Positions 9,122 to 17,464 of a stretch of DNA of 64,000 nt are shown here, piece after piece. The notes under the pieces were generated by a model. That model did not search any database, was not told where the DNA came from, and saw nothing but the letters and a program-made list of their open reading frames with translations. The DNA lies in contig NW_008705569.1 of NCBI RefSeq assembly GCF_000186865.1, positions 65,211 to 129,210 on the forward strand, written 5' to 3'. Position 1 is the first letter of the stretch; each line of letters starts with the position of its first letter. Made by a program: the position numbers and the translations under genes. This DNA comes from Aureococcus anophagefferens. Taxonomy: Eukaryota; Sar; Pelagophyceae; Pelagomonadales; Pelagomonadaceae.

Positions 9122-10510
9122 TTACCCCTCCGGCTCCTCGCGCGGCCGCTTCCGCGACGGCTCCGCGTCGTCCTCGCGGACGACCTTGATCGCGGAGAGG
9201 ACGTAGCCCGCGTTCGCGGTCATGGCCATGTCCGGGTGGGACCGGTTCTCGAGGATCTGGAAGTCGCGCTGCCACGTCTCCGTGAGCTGGACGCGGACGG
9301 CGTGGCCCGAGTCGCGGAGCCAGGCGAACGCGCGCGCGAGCGGCTCGAGGTGGTCGCCGTAGACGACGACGGCGCAGCTCGGGTGGAGCGCGGGCAGCGT
9401 CGCGCGGAGCACGGAGAGCGGGTCGAGGCTCGGCGCGAGCACGAGGGCGTGGGCGCGCGCGCGCAGCCAGGCGCGGCAGGTCGCGCCGTGGTCGCGGCGC
9501 GGCCGCGCGTCCTCGGTCCGCTCCGCGGCGGCCGCGGCGGCCTCGGCGTCGCGCGCGAGCGACTCGGCCTCGGGCCGCGACGACTCGGCGTAGAAGACGT
9601 CGGCGGGCGCCGTCGCGATGGCGCCGCGCAGGGCGTCGGAGAAGTTGAACTTCTTCACCGCGTCCATCGTCGCCTGCTGGCCCTCGTAGAGCAACAACAC
9701 GTTCCCCCGCTCGCCGCAGCGCTCCGCGACGGCGCCCGCGACGACGCCGTGGCAGGCGTCGACGACGACGACGCGCGCGCCGGCGCGGACGTTGCCGCGG
9801 GCCAGGAGCTGCGCGACGGCGTCGGGCCGCACCGCGCGGCCCTTGCCTGCGGTTCGGGGGAGCGCGTCGCGAACCGCGTCGAGAGCCGGGTAGCGGGAAA
9901 CTCTCGCCCCGCCGCGCCGTAGCGCTCCGAGAGTCGCGCGGACTCGGCCGCTCTCGGCGGCGCGGAAGACAGAACACGAATCACGACGCCGGCCCTTGCC
10001 CGCGGCGCGCACGAAGTACGCCTCGGCGATCGCGTTCGCCGTCGGCTCCAGGACCTGGACCCAGGGCAGGTACTTCTTCGCCTTGCGCTTGAGCCACTTG
10101 GCCTTGCTGAACTCCGTCTTCGAGTCCCAGGTCGCGCTGCCCTCGGCGAGCGCGCCGATGATCGCCGCGCCCGTCTCGCCCCGCGACCGCATGTCCTTGA
10201 TCGCGTCCGCGTCGAGGGACTGCGCCTTGTTGTCGTCGTCGAGGTCGCGGTTGTCCTTCTTGTTGTTGTTGCTGGCCTCGAGCGTGATGTTCAAGGCATC
10301 GCGCGTCGTCGGCACGAGCGCCTTATTCTGCAGCGTGAAGAGCTGCCCGAAGCTGGCGTCGACGAGGTCCGTCGCCTTGACCTGCTGCTTGCCGATGCGA
10401 AACTTGACGGACGGCTTCGCGTCGACGAACTGGTACGTGTCGTTGGACGTTGCGAGCAGGATGGAGTCGCCGGGGTTTACTTTGGCCATGCTGGGTTTTG
10501 CTTCGCCCAT
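9122..10510 (-). CDS. TRM6: tRNA (adenine-58-N1) methyltransferase non-catalytic subunit TRM6
   Basis: Start at ATG 10510 or 10489 (MAKVNPGDSILL). TRM6/Gcd10 features: an N-terminal beta domain (YQFVDAKPSVKFRIGKQQ), then DNRDLDDDNKAQSLDADAIKDM and KTEFSKAKWLKRKAKKYLPW, both diagnostic, followed by a degenerate Rossmann-like methyltransferase domain (ARVVVVDACHGVVAGAVAERCG, LSVLRATLPALHP). TRM6 binds tRNA and partners TRM61 to make m1A58 in initiator and other tRNAs in the nucleus. A stopless 141-nt intron (9847-9987) is likely inside; spliced from 10489 the protein is 408 residues. Two tRNA genes lie just upstream. Confidence 0.9.
   Translation of the reverse strand: MGEAKPSMAKVNPGDSILLATSNDTYQFVDAKPSVKFRIGKQQVKATDLVDASFGQLFTLQNKALVPTTRDALNITLEASNNNKKDNRDLDDDNKAQSLDADAIKDMRSRGETGAAIIGALAEGSATWDSKTEFSKAKWLKRKAKKYLPWVQVLEPTANAIAEAYFVRAAGKGRRRDSCSVFRAAESGRVRATLGALRRGGARVSRYPALDAVRDALPRTAGKGRAVRPDAVAQLLARGNVRAGARVVVVDACHGVVAGAVAERCGERGNVLLLYEGQQATMDAVKKFNFSDALRGAIATAPADVFYAESSRPEAESLARDAEAAAAAAERTEDARPRRDHGATCRAWLRARAHALVLAPSLDPLSVLRATLPALHPSCAVVVYGDHLEPLARAFAWLRDSGHAVRVQLTETWQRDFQILENRSHPDMAMTANAGYVLSAIKVVREDDAEPSRKRPREEPEG
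9847..9991 (-). mobile_element. Introner-like intron with perfect 8-bp duplication, read-through frame
   Basis: On the minus strand: GCAAGGGC, CGGC, then intron 9987-9847 (GTCGTGATTC...GAACCGCAG), then GCAAGGGC again. Splicing in place removes 47 in-frame codons of Arg/Ala-rich filler and restores the TRM6 alignment across RAAGKGR. Because it is stopless, ORF callers will retain it. Confidence 0.78.
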
Positions 10511-10764
10511 TGCGTGTGTGGCTGCGTCGCCGGGGCTGTTTGCGTCGATGCACGCTGTCCATGCGCGTCGCGGCGCCGCAGGCGTCGACACGGTCGTTTG
10601 TCGCGCAGTCTGGGACCACCGAGCGGTCCGCCGTGACCCCGGCTGCGGTTGCTGCCGGGTGGGGCGGCAGTTCTGGACGTGCAGGTCACGGTGGGACTTG
10701 TGAGACTTGCAAGCCAAAAAAAAACGTTTGCAGCGTTGACGCGACTTGATATCCCCAGGGGGAC

Positions 10765-10773
10765 AAAAAAAAA
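10765..10773 (-). terminator. Pol III terminator of tRNA-Thr
   Basis: Nine consecutive T on the minus strand, four bases after the 3' end of the tRNA. Confidence 0.75.
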
Positions 10774-10777
10774 GAAA

Positions 10778-10848
10778 GCTCCGACGCGGGATCGAACCAC
10801 GGACCTTGACATTACTAGTGTCATGCTCTACCACTGAGCCACCGGAGC
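10778..10848 (-). tRNA. tRNA-Thr (anticodon AGU)
   Basis: 71 nt. Acceptor GCTCCGG pairs with TCGGAGC, D-stem GCTC/GAGC with loop AGTGGTA, anticodon stem TGACA/TGTCA with loop CTAGTAA (anticodon AGT), T-arm CGTGG-TTCGATC-CCGCG. No intron and no encoded CCA. A followed T-run gives the terminator. Confidence 0.95.
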
Positions 10849-10862
10849 GTGATAAAAAGTGG

Positions 10863-10866
10863 AAAA
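10863..10866 (-). terminator. Likely Pol III terminator of tRNA-Cys
   Basis: TTTT on the minus strand eight bases past the tRNA-Cys 3' end, with a T5 run (10854-10858) as backup immediately before the tRNA-Thr gene. Confidence 0.5.
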
Positions 10867-10873
10867 CCAACCA

Positions 10874-10975
10874 AGTGGATGACCGGGATTGAACCGGCGG
10901 CCATTCGAACTGCAATCGAACGCTCTACCACAGTACTATTTCAGGAAATTCCCTTGAAATTTGAGCTACATCCAC
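10874..10975 (-). tRNA. tRNA-Cys (anticodon GCA) with a probable ~30-nt D-loop intron
   Basis: Acceptor GTGGATG/CATCCAC is a perfect 7-bp stem, discriminator U73 as expected for tRNA-Cys. D-stem GCTC/GAGC, anticodon stem TTCGA/TCGAA with loop TTGCAGT (GCA), T-arm GCCGG-TTCAATC-CCGGT. Between the two D-stem strands lie about 37 nt instead of the usual 7-8: a normal loop (A...GTGGTA) split by about 30 nt that can fold as TTTCA/TGAAA enclosing GG/CC. Removing it leaves a canonical 72-nt tRNA-Cys. Introns outside the 37/38 position occur in some red and green algae and archaea; a pseudogene is the alternative, but all other parts are intact. Confidence 0.82.
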
Positions 10976-10984
10976 ACGAACCGC

Positions 10985-11013
10985 CGACCTCGAAGCGCTT
11001 TCCTTCGAGGTCG
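10985..11013. other. Perfect 11-bp stem, 7-nt loop inverted repeat
   Basis: cgacctcgaag, loop cgctttc, cttcgaggtcg. It lies ten bases upstream of the tRNA-Cys 5' end. It does not fit a tRNA (no U33-type loop). Role unknown. Confidence 0.6.
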
Positions 11014-11301
11014 ACGAATTACTTCTTGCGGCTTCCAAAAACAGATAGGCCTATGAATTCACGAGAAAGAAAAGAAAAAGAAATTTGTATTCCAAAAACA
11101 TCTACTCTAAATCATTTGAGTTTTCTAAAGTTTTACGAAAACGCCCCGCAAAACACCCCCCCACCGCCCACCCCCCCCCTCAGATCCGCCCACGTGTCCG
11201 GGTAGGAGTCGAGCCTCGGCGGCTTCCCCGGGTTCGCGTGACTGCCGAGGGGGGGAATCGCGTTTCCGGGCGCCGCGCCGCACGCCGCAAGCTGCGCGGG
11301 C
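11014..11301. other. Intergenic stretch, A/T-rich then C-rich
   Basis: Unusually A-rich for this window at 11030-11145, then a run of C-blocks (11155-11180). No ORF or RNA recognised. On the minus strand a short open frame (LFYEPAQLAACGAA...) spans about 11310-11170, but phase does not connect it to the upstream glycosyltransferase. Confidence 0.5.
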
Positions 11302-12424
11302 TCATAGAAGAGCCTGCGGGGGCGGGCTATCGAGAACTCGCCCGCGGGCGCCGCGCGATCGACGACGAAGAGGACTCGCCCGCGGGGCGATCGACGAAGA
11401 ACGACGCATCAGAACCTCCCCGACGCCGCGCGCGCGCATGGAGCCGAAGCAGACGAGGCCCACGCGGCCGTGCTCCGCGACGAAGGCCTCGACGGCCGCC
11501 GCGGCCTCGGCGTCGGGCGCCTCGTCGTCGACGCGCCAGCGCGGCGTCGCGAGGAAGTCGTGCGCGAGCACGTGCGCGCCGCCGGTGGCCGCGCAGTCCG
11601 AGAAGCAGACGTCGTTGCCGATGAGGTACCTGGGGCGCGGCGCGATGAAAGAGCGGCGCGTTCCACGCCGCGCCGCCGCGCGCGGCGTGTGGAGCGAGCG
11701 CTGGTAGCCCTGCGCGGGCGTCTCGATCTCGCGGCCGTGGCGCTCGCAGGCCTCGCGCCAGCCGTTCTCCAGCAGCAGGGTGAAGACGGTCTCGTAGTAG
11801 GCGTGCCAGAGGTAGGGCATGGCGCACGTCGGCACCTACCGGGCGCGTCGGCGACGACGGTGGAAAAACGTCTCTCGCGGGACGCCGCCCCCCACCGACG
11901 CGCAGTCGACGGACGGGTTCCGGATCAGGTTCGGCACGCTCTCCGTGACCTCGATCTTGACGAACGGGACCTGCGACGCCGCCGTCGCGACGCGCGCGAG
12001 ACCGGGGGCGCCGGCCGCGCGCGCGCAGGTCGCCCGCGCAGAAGAAGACGACGGGGAAGGCCTGGGTCTGGTAGAGGAGGGCGTCGAACGGTCGCGCCAC
12101 GTGGTGCTCGCGGATCTTCGCCACGCAGTCGTCGAGCGTCGCCGGCGCGAGCATGTGGCGGATCCACGCCTTGACGAAGTCCATGCCCGTCAGCGTCGCG
12201 CCGTCGAGCGTCGTCTCGTTCTCCTTCCACGTCTCGATGCTGAAAAGGCCCACGGCGGCCATGCCGCGCTTCTCCACGTAGGCCACGGCCTCGTCGAGGC
12301 AGAAGATCGTCGGCTCGACGCGCGGCAGCCTCGAGAAGAGGTCCGCGAAGGGCGCGACGTCGCCGAGGGAGCCGATGAGGATGGCGGCGACGCGGAGCGG
12401 TTTTGTCTCGTCTCGGGCAGCCAT
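11302..12424 (-). CDS. GT1/UGT-like glycosyltransferase, short at the C-terminus, multi-exon or frameshifted
   Basis: Start ATG 12424 (MAARDETKPLRV). N-terminal GT-B-like half: AAILIGSLGDVAPFADLF resembles the GxRGDxxPF start of sterol/lipid glucosyltransferases; later VGLVCFGSM resembles the family's linker strand (VGFGSM). Coding continues in other frames: VKIEVTESVPNLIRNPS near 11990-11940, and MPYLWHAYYETVFTLLLENGW from about 11822. A 48-nt introner-like intron (11836-11883) joins the last two in phase; the first junction (about 12040) needs a one-base shift that I could not explain by a clean intron. The UDP-sugar binding domain expected after FGSM is missing, so this is a truncated gene or pseudogene. 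Confidence 0.5.
11836..11887 (-). mobile_element. Introner-like intron in the glycosyltransferase gene
   Basis: CGGC then GTCCCGCGAGAGACG...CCCGGTAG, 48 nt, phase 0 on both sides. Start and end match the elements at 8537 and 16744 (GTCCCG...GGTAG). Flanks GTGGGGGG / GTGCCGAC agree only partly. Confidence 0.6.
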
Positions 12425-12570
12425 TGCGGCGGCTTTGGTGCAGCGGACAGCGGCGGCTGGCGCACGGCGCCTGCGACAGACCCGCAGCCCACCACGGCGC
12501 GGAGAGCCTTTTAGGGAGCAGCAACGCAACATCAATAACGAGCATATCCGCCGTGTATTCAGTGAGCACC

Positions 12571-14517
12571 ATGATGGGCGGGCGCCTCCGCCCGCCGCTC
12601 GTCGTAGTAGCCCTAACCTTCGCGGCCCTCGCGGCGCTCAGCTCGAGGCGAAGACCCGACAACGAAATACAACTCACCGCAGCGACATCGCTCGAGCTCG
12701 AGACGCGCAACGAGTACGGCCCCCAGGCCGGCGCGGCCTACCCCTGGCTGCGGAACGCGCTGCTCGTCGAGCCGTCGCGGCTGACGGTCGTGCGCGTGAA
12801 GAACCCCCTCGACTACGGGCGCGTGACCTTCGCCGTCACGGGCCCGCGGCCGTCGCACGCCGTCGCGCACAACGCGTCCGGCGGGCCCGCGACGACCCTG
12901 GTCCTCGACCGCGTCGGCACCTACGACCTCGCCGTCACCTCCGCGCGCGCGTCGCGCACGAGCGTCGTCTACTGCCGCTACGTGCGGCGCGAGATCCGCT
13001 CGCTGACGGCCGAGGACCGCGGCGCGTTCCTCTCCGCGGCGCGCCAGCTCTGGTCCACGCCGACGGCCGCGGGCCGCGACCGCTACGGCCCGCTCTACGT
13101 CGGCGTCGACGACCTCGCCGAGTTCCACAACACGCAGGCCGGCGCCCAGGACTGCGACCACATCCACGACGGCCTGGGCTTCTTCACGCAGCACGCGGCG
13201 CTCTCGATGCGCTTCGAGCAGTCCGTGCAATTGGTCGACGCCCGCGCGGCGCTGCCCTACTGGGATTTTACGATCGAGGAGGCGGCGCTGAGGGATGCCT
13301 CCGGCGACGTCGCGGTGGCCGATTTACTGCGGACGGAGCTCTGGACGGACGCGTTCTTCGGCTCCGCGGGCCTCGAAAGCCTCGCGGGCGCGCCCGTCGC
13401 CGACGGCCTCTGGGGCTACGCGGCCGTGCGCGGCGGCGCCTGGAACACGACGCACAACGCCTTCGGCCTGCTGCGGGCGCCCTGGAACAACAACCCGATC
13501 CCGTTCGTGACGCGGTCCGCGACGCAGTGCGGCGCCGACAGCTCGCGGAGCCAGCGCTGGCCGAGCTGCGAGACGCACCTGGCGTCGCTGCGCAACACGT
13601 CGACCTTCGCCGCCTGGGCCTACGACGCCATGCTGGCGCCCCACGGGCCGCTGCACGTGCTCGTCGGCGGCACGACGGGCTGCGACGCGGAGTACGACGC
13701 GCTCAAGCACCTCGGCGTCTCGAACCGCGACGTCGAGAGCCTGAAGATGCTCTCGTTCGCCCTGACGAAGAACCTCTACCGGCTGGGCCTGCGGGCCTGC
13801 CCGGAGAAGTGCGTCGTGAAGAGCGGGCGGCGCGTCCTCGCGGCGGGAGAGGACGCGCGCGCCGACGACGGCGCGGCCGCCTCCGACGAAGCTTCCGCCG
13901 CCTCGGCGCGCCGCCTCGACTTCCTCTACAAGGACGCGTCCGGGCGGCACGACGCGGCGTCGCCGTGCCGCTGCGGGTGCCCCGCGCTCGGCGCGGCCGT
14001 CGCGGCCGCGGGCAACGGCACGGCGCTCGCCGACGCCTACCTCGGCTACAAGGTCCTGCCGGACCCGGCCCTGCGCAAGACGCTGCGCGAGATGGCCGCG
14101 TCCGCGGACGGCCTCCGGCGCGTCGCGTCCGTCGTCCACGTGCTCTGCGAGGCCGACGTCCTCGTGGGCGACCAGCTCGAGTCCGCGTCGCCCGTGGACA
14201 TCTCCTTCTGGCCCATCCACCCGACGCTCGAGCGGCTCTACCACTGGAAGGTGCTCCACTACGGCTTCGACGACCGGGCCTTCCCCGACGACGAGACCGC
14301 GTCCGTCTACGGCGGCGCCTGCGCGGGCCACCGGTCCTTCGACGAGGTCCACATGGACGTCGACACGCTCCTGAGCGAGGGGCTCGAGAAGACCGTGACG
14401 AACGCCCAGCTCCTCGAGGCCTTCGACCCGAAGTCGAACGCGCTGCCCTTCGTCTACGACGCGTTCCGCTGGGACCACTGCGAGGCGCTCGGCGTCTTCC
14501 TCGGGCGGGATAGGTAA
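12571..14517 (+). CDS. Tyrosinase-domain copper protein, membrane-anchored or secreted
   Basis: 648 residues from ATG 12571. Hydrophobic N-terminus (LVVVALTFAALAAL) suggests a signal anchor. CuA region: DHIHDGLGFFTQHAALSMRFEQ (about residue 196-216) with LPYWDF after it. CuB region: APHGPLHVLVGG (about 357) and WPIHPTLERLYHWK (about 549). These are the six-histidine pattern of tyrosinase/polyphenol oxidase, which hydroxylates phenols and oxidises diphenols. A C-terminal LPFVYDAFRWDHC is shared with the paralogue at 22083-24110. Many paired cysteines suggest an extracellular or endomembrane protein. Substrate unknown. Confidence 0.88.
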   Translation: MMGGRLRPPLVVVALTFAALAALSSRRRPDNEIQLTAATSLELETRNEYGPQAGAAYPWLRNALLVEPSRLTVVRVKNPLDYGRVTFAVTGPRPSHAVAHNASGGPATTLVLDRVGTYDLAVTSARASRTSVVYCRYVRREIRSLTAEDRGAFLSAARQLWSTPTAAGRDRYGPLYVGVDDLAEFHNTQAGAQDCDHIHDGLGFFTQHAALSMRFEQSVQLVDARAALPYWDFTIEEAALRDASGDVAVADLLRTELWTDAFFGSAGLESLAGAPVADGLWGYAAVRGGAWNTTHNAFGLLRAPWNNNPIPFVTRSATQCGADSSRSQRWPSCETHLASLRNTSTFAAWAYDAMLAPHGPLHVLVGGTTGCDAEYDALKHLGVSNRDVESLKMLSFALTKNLYRLGLRACPEKCVVKSGRRVLAAGEDARADDGAAASDEASAASARRLDFLYKDASGRHDAASPCRCGCPALGAAVAAAGNGTALADAYLGYKVLPDPALRKTLREMAASADGLRRVASVVHVLCEADVLVGDQLESASPVDISFWPIHPTLERLYHWKVLHYGFDDRAFPDDETASVYGGACAGHRSFDEVHMDVDTLLSEGLEKTVTNAQLLEAFDPKSNALPFVYDAFRWDHCEALGVFLGRDR

Positions 14518-14695
14518 GGCTCGCGGGTGTGTTTTGTTTTTGGGGCGGCGGTCGCCTTGAGTCCTGGGAGGCTCAGGCCTCTAGAGGCTCGCCAAAGCCG
14601 CACGAATATCCACAGCCGTCGTGAGACTCGGCCGACGCGGTTCTCCGGCTTCCGTCGCCGCTCTTGGGGGGCCAAAAGTGACCGAAGGGCGGGCG

Positions 14696-15793
14696 ATGGA
14701 GGCGAAAGTCGCCCTCTGGCGCGAGGTCGAAGCGGGAACGCTGTATACCGCGAAGACGGCGATGGAGCGCTATCCGCAGCTGCACTTGAGCTCGTTCAAG
14801 GGTCTGCCGAGCGAGATCGCGAAGAAGCCGAAGGGTGACGCTTTCGGTGACCGCGCCCGCGACGTCAAGACCTACCTCGCCGCCGACCTCGACGCGCTCG
14901 CCGCGCTCCTCGCCGCGCCGGACCCGGTCGACCCGCGCTGGCGCGAGGTCGAGGCGGGGACGCGGTTCACGCGAGCGACGGCGATGGAGCGGTACCCGCA
15001 GCTGAACACGAAGTCGTTCAATGACCTGCCGTGCGAGGTCGCACGACAGCCGAAGAGCGGCCCCGGTCGTGGTGGCAGCGCCCGCGACGTCAAGACCTAC
15101 CTCGCCGCCGACGTCGACGCGCTCGCCGCGCGCCTCGCCGCGCCGGACCAGGTCGACCCGCGCTGGCGCGAGGTCGAGGCGGGGACGCGGTTCACGGCGA
15201 AGACGGCGATGGAGCGCTACCCGCATCTGAATTGGCACTCGTTCGATGGCCTGCCGAGCAAGATCGCACGACAGCCGAAGCAAAGCGACCACGAGAACTC
15301 ACGGGCCTGCGACGTCAAGACCTACGCCGCCGCCGACGTCGACGCGCTCGCCGCCAACCACGCGCCGCAACCGGTCGACCCGCGCTGGCTCGAGGTGGAA
15401 TCGGGCGCGCGGTACGATGCGAGGACGGCCACAAAGCGCTACCCGCAGCTCCGCTGGCAACTCTTGGCGGACTTCCCCTTCGAGATCGCGCGTCGGCCGA
15501 AGAGCGGCAAAGCTCGATCCGCCTGCGACGTCAAGACCTACGCCGCCGCCGACGTCGAGAAGCTCGCGGCGGCGCGAGCCAAGAAGCGCGCGCGCGTCCA
15601 GGAGCCCGAGCCGCCCCAGGAGGAGCCCGAGCCCGAGGAGGAGCCAGAGGAGTGCCCCGTCTGCCTCGACCCGATGACGGGCGCCACCGCGACGCTCGTC
15701 TGCGGCCACCCCTTCTGCAAGGACTGCATCACGGACTGGGCGCGCAGCCAGACGACGTGCCCGACGTGCCGCGCGACGCTCCAGGTCGCCTAA
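14696..15793 (+). CDS. Four-repeat protein with C-terminal RING finger
   Basis: 365 residues from ATG 14696; the open frame upstream begins with GTG and has no ATG. Four imperfect ~70-residue repeats: (P)RWREVEAGTRFT..TAMERYPQLN..SFxxLPxEIARxPK...ARDVKTYLAADVDALA. The repeat is not one I recognise; it looks like a small winged-helix or DNA-binding-like fold but that is a guess. An acidic Pro/Glu linker follows, then a C3HC4 RING: CPVCLDPMTG, CGHPFCKDC, CPTCRA. The RING implies E3 ubiquitin ligase activity, with the repeats as a binding platform. Repeats 1-3 are closest to each other, pointing to recent internal duplication. Confidence 0.82.
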   Translation: MEAKVALWREVEAGTLYTAKTAMERYPQLHLSSFKGLPSEIAKKPKGDAFGDRARDVKTYLAADLDALAALLAAPDPVDPRWREVEAGTRFTRATAMERYPQLNTKSFNDLPCEVARQPKSGPGRGGSARDVKTYLAADVDALAARLAAPDQVDPRWREVEAGTRFTAKTAMERYPHLNWHSFDGLPSKIARQPKQSDHENSRACDVKTYAAADVDALAANHAPQPVDPRWLEVESGARYDARTATKRYPQLRWQLLADFPFEIARRPKSGKARSACDVKTYAAADVEKLAAARAKKRARVQEPEPPQEEPEPEEEPEECPVCLDPMTGATATLVCGHPFCKDCITDWARSQTTCPTCRATLQVA

Positions 15794-16032
15794 GCCCATG
15801 CTTGTACGAAGCCACGCTTCTTCACCGCATCTTCGTGTGGTACCGGTGCTTCGCGTACGTGTCGCCATACGGCTGTACGCTTCCGTTTTTCTTGAACTTC
15901 AAGGAGCACTCGAAGGCGAGCTATGGCTGTCTTCTGCGATTGATCGGCGCGCCAGGTCCTGTCGCTGCACATCGGAAGCGCCGCGCGCTGCTAGCACCGT
16001 GCGCGCGACGCACTGAAACAACGCAACAAACA
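15794..16032. other. Intergenic, nothing recognised
   Basis: About 240 bp with no supported ORF; presumed 3' UTR of the RING gene and promoter of the next. Confidence 0.5.
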
Positions 16033-17423
16033 ATGCGCACCCTACTCGCGACACTCATCGCGACGGCGACCTCTTTGACCCCGCTCTCAAAGAGCACCTA
16101 TCAGCACGTCATCGCCACCGACGACGCGATCCCGAGCGCCCGGAGCCTGCGGGCCATCTTCGACGACCGCTTCGCGTCGCCGCGCGAGAGCCACGGCGAG
16201 CGCTACGCCTGGGATCCCTGGCACGTGAGCCGGCGGCACGAGGACATGCCGGCGTCCCGAGTCGCGGCCGGAGACGACGACGCCGACGGCGACGCGTCGG
16301 AAACCGACGCGCTCGAGGCCGCGGTCGCATCTCGTCAAACGGCTGGAGACGCCCATGACGACGCCGACTCGGAAACCGACTCCGACGCCGACTCGGAAAC
16401 GGGCTCGCTCGAGGCCGCGGTCGCGGCGGCCAGGGCCAAGGACGCGAAGCTCAAGCCCGCGCGCGCGGCGCCCGCGAGGACCGGCGGCTCGGGCCTGCAG
16501 TACAGCATGCTGCGGACGCCCGCGTCGAGCTACTTTCCGGAGGCCGAGTTCGAGGCGCTCTGCGAGGAGCTCGCGGCTTTCGGTCGATCGCGCCTCGGCT
16601 GCGACGCGTTCACGCCGCCGTGGCTCGCGCTCTACACGGACGGCCACGAGATGGGCTGGCACACGGACGCATCCCACGGGCCCTGGGCCTTCGTGCTCTC
16701 GCTGACGCCCGACGGGTACCACGGCCGCGCGGAGAGCGAGGCCCGGCGTCCCGCGGCCGCGACGATGTTCGAGAGATTCGGGGTGGGAAAACCCATGAGA
16801 CATCGTCACCGTCATGCTTGGTAGGCGAAACCCCGAGCCACTTCGAGGGCGGCGAGACGCTGCTCCTGGACCAGGGGGTCCTGGACTACTGGCGCGGCTA
16901 CGACGGGTCCCGGGGCCTCGAGGCGGCGTCGATCGTCGAGCGCCACGACCCGACGCCCTTCGGGCGGCTGCTCGTCTTCGACGGCCGCGTGCCCCACGCC
17001 GTGTCGCGCGTCAAGGGCAGCGCGGACCCGCGGCGCGGCCGCCTCGTGCTCACGGGCTGGTTCTCGCAGCCGCGGCCCGTCGCCGACGGCGGCCTCGCCG
17101 ACGACGAGGAGCAGCTCGTCGAGGACGCGGCCCTCGCCCTCGAGGACGCGCTCGGCGCGGCCTACGCGGCCTTCGACGAGCTCGGGCTCGCGCGCGTCGT
17201 CGGCTTCCTCGCCGTGCGGCTCGTCGTCCGCGCGGACGGCGCCGTGGCGTCCGCGGACGCGCTCTGCGACACGCTCAAGGTCGACCCGAGCGAGCAGGCC
17301 CTCGAGGCCGAGTGCCCCGACGACGCCACGGTCCGCGAGCTCCTCGCCGCGGCCTTCGGCGAGGCGCGCTTCCCCGCGGCGGCCGCGCCGACGACGATCA
17401 CGCTCCCGCTCTCCTTCGACTAA
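16033..17423 (+). CDS. 2-oxoglutarate/Fe(II) oxygenase family protein, two exons
   Basis: Exons 16033-16747 and 16825-17423 give 437 residues. N-terminal signal-like segment, then an acidic Asp/Glu linker with D-S-E-T repeats. Prolyl-4-hydroxylase-like double-stranded beta helix: PPWLALYTDGHEMGWHTDASHGPWAFVLSLTP holds the HxD iron ligands, FEGGETLLL the following strand, VPHAVSRVKG the distal histidine and RGRLVLTGWF the 2OG-binding arginine. The protein domain is split across a frame change that the introner-like intron resolves exactly. Substrate unknown; could modify protein side chains. Converges with the CDPK gene, 41 bp apart. Confidence 0.85.
16744..16824 (+). mobile_element. Introner-like intron in oxygenase gene
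   Basis: CGGC then intron 16748-16824 (GTCCCGCGGCC...GCTTGGTAG, 77 nt, phase 1). Flanks gcgaggcc / gcgaaacc agree at 6 of 8. Splicing joins ...EARRETPSHFEGGETLLL; without insertion and one flank it would be EAPSHFEGGE. Confidence 0.72.
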
Positions 17424-17464
17424 GCGAGCTTCGACGTGCGCGCCGCGCGCGCGACCCCCCGGGC

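Noticed and set aside
14621..14695. GTG-started N-terminal extension of the RING repeat protein
   Set aside because: A GTG start is not expected in a eukaryotic nuclear gene; the first ATG at 14696 directly precedes the first repeat.
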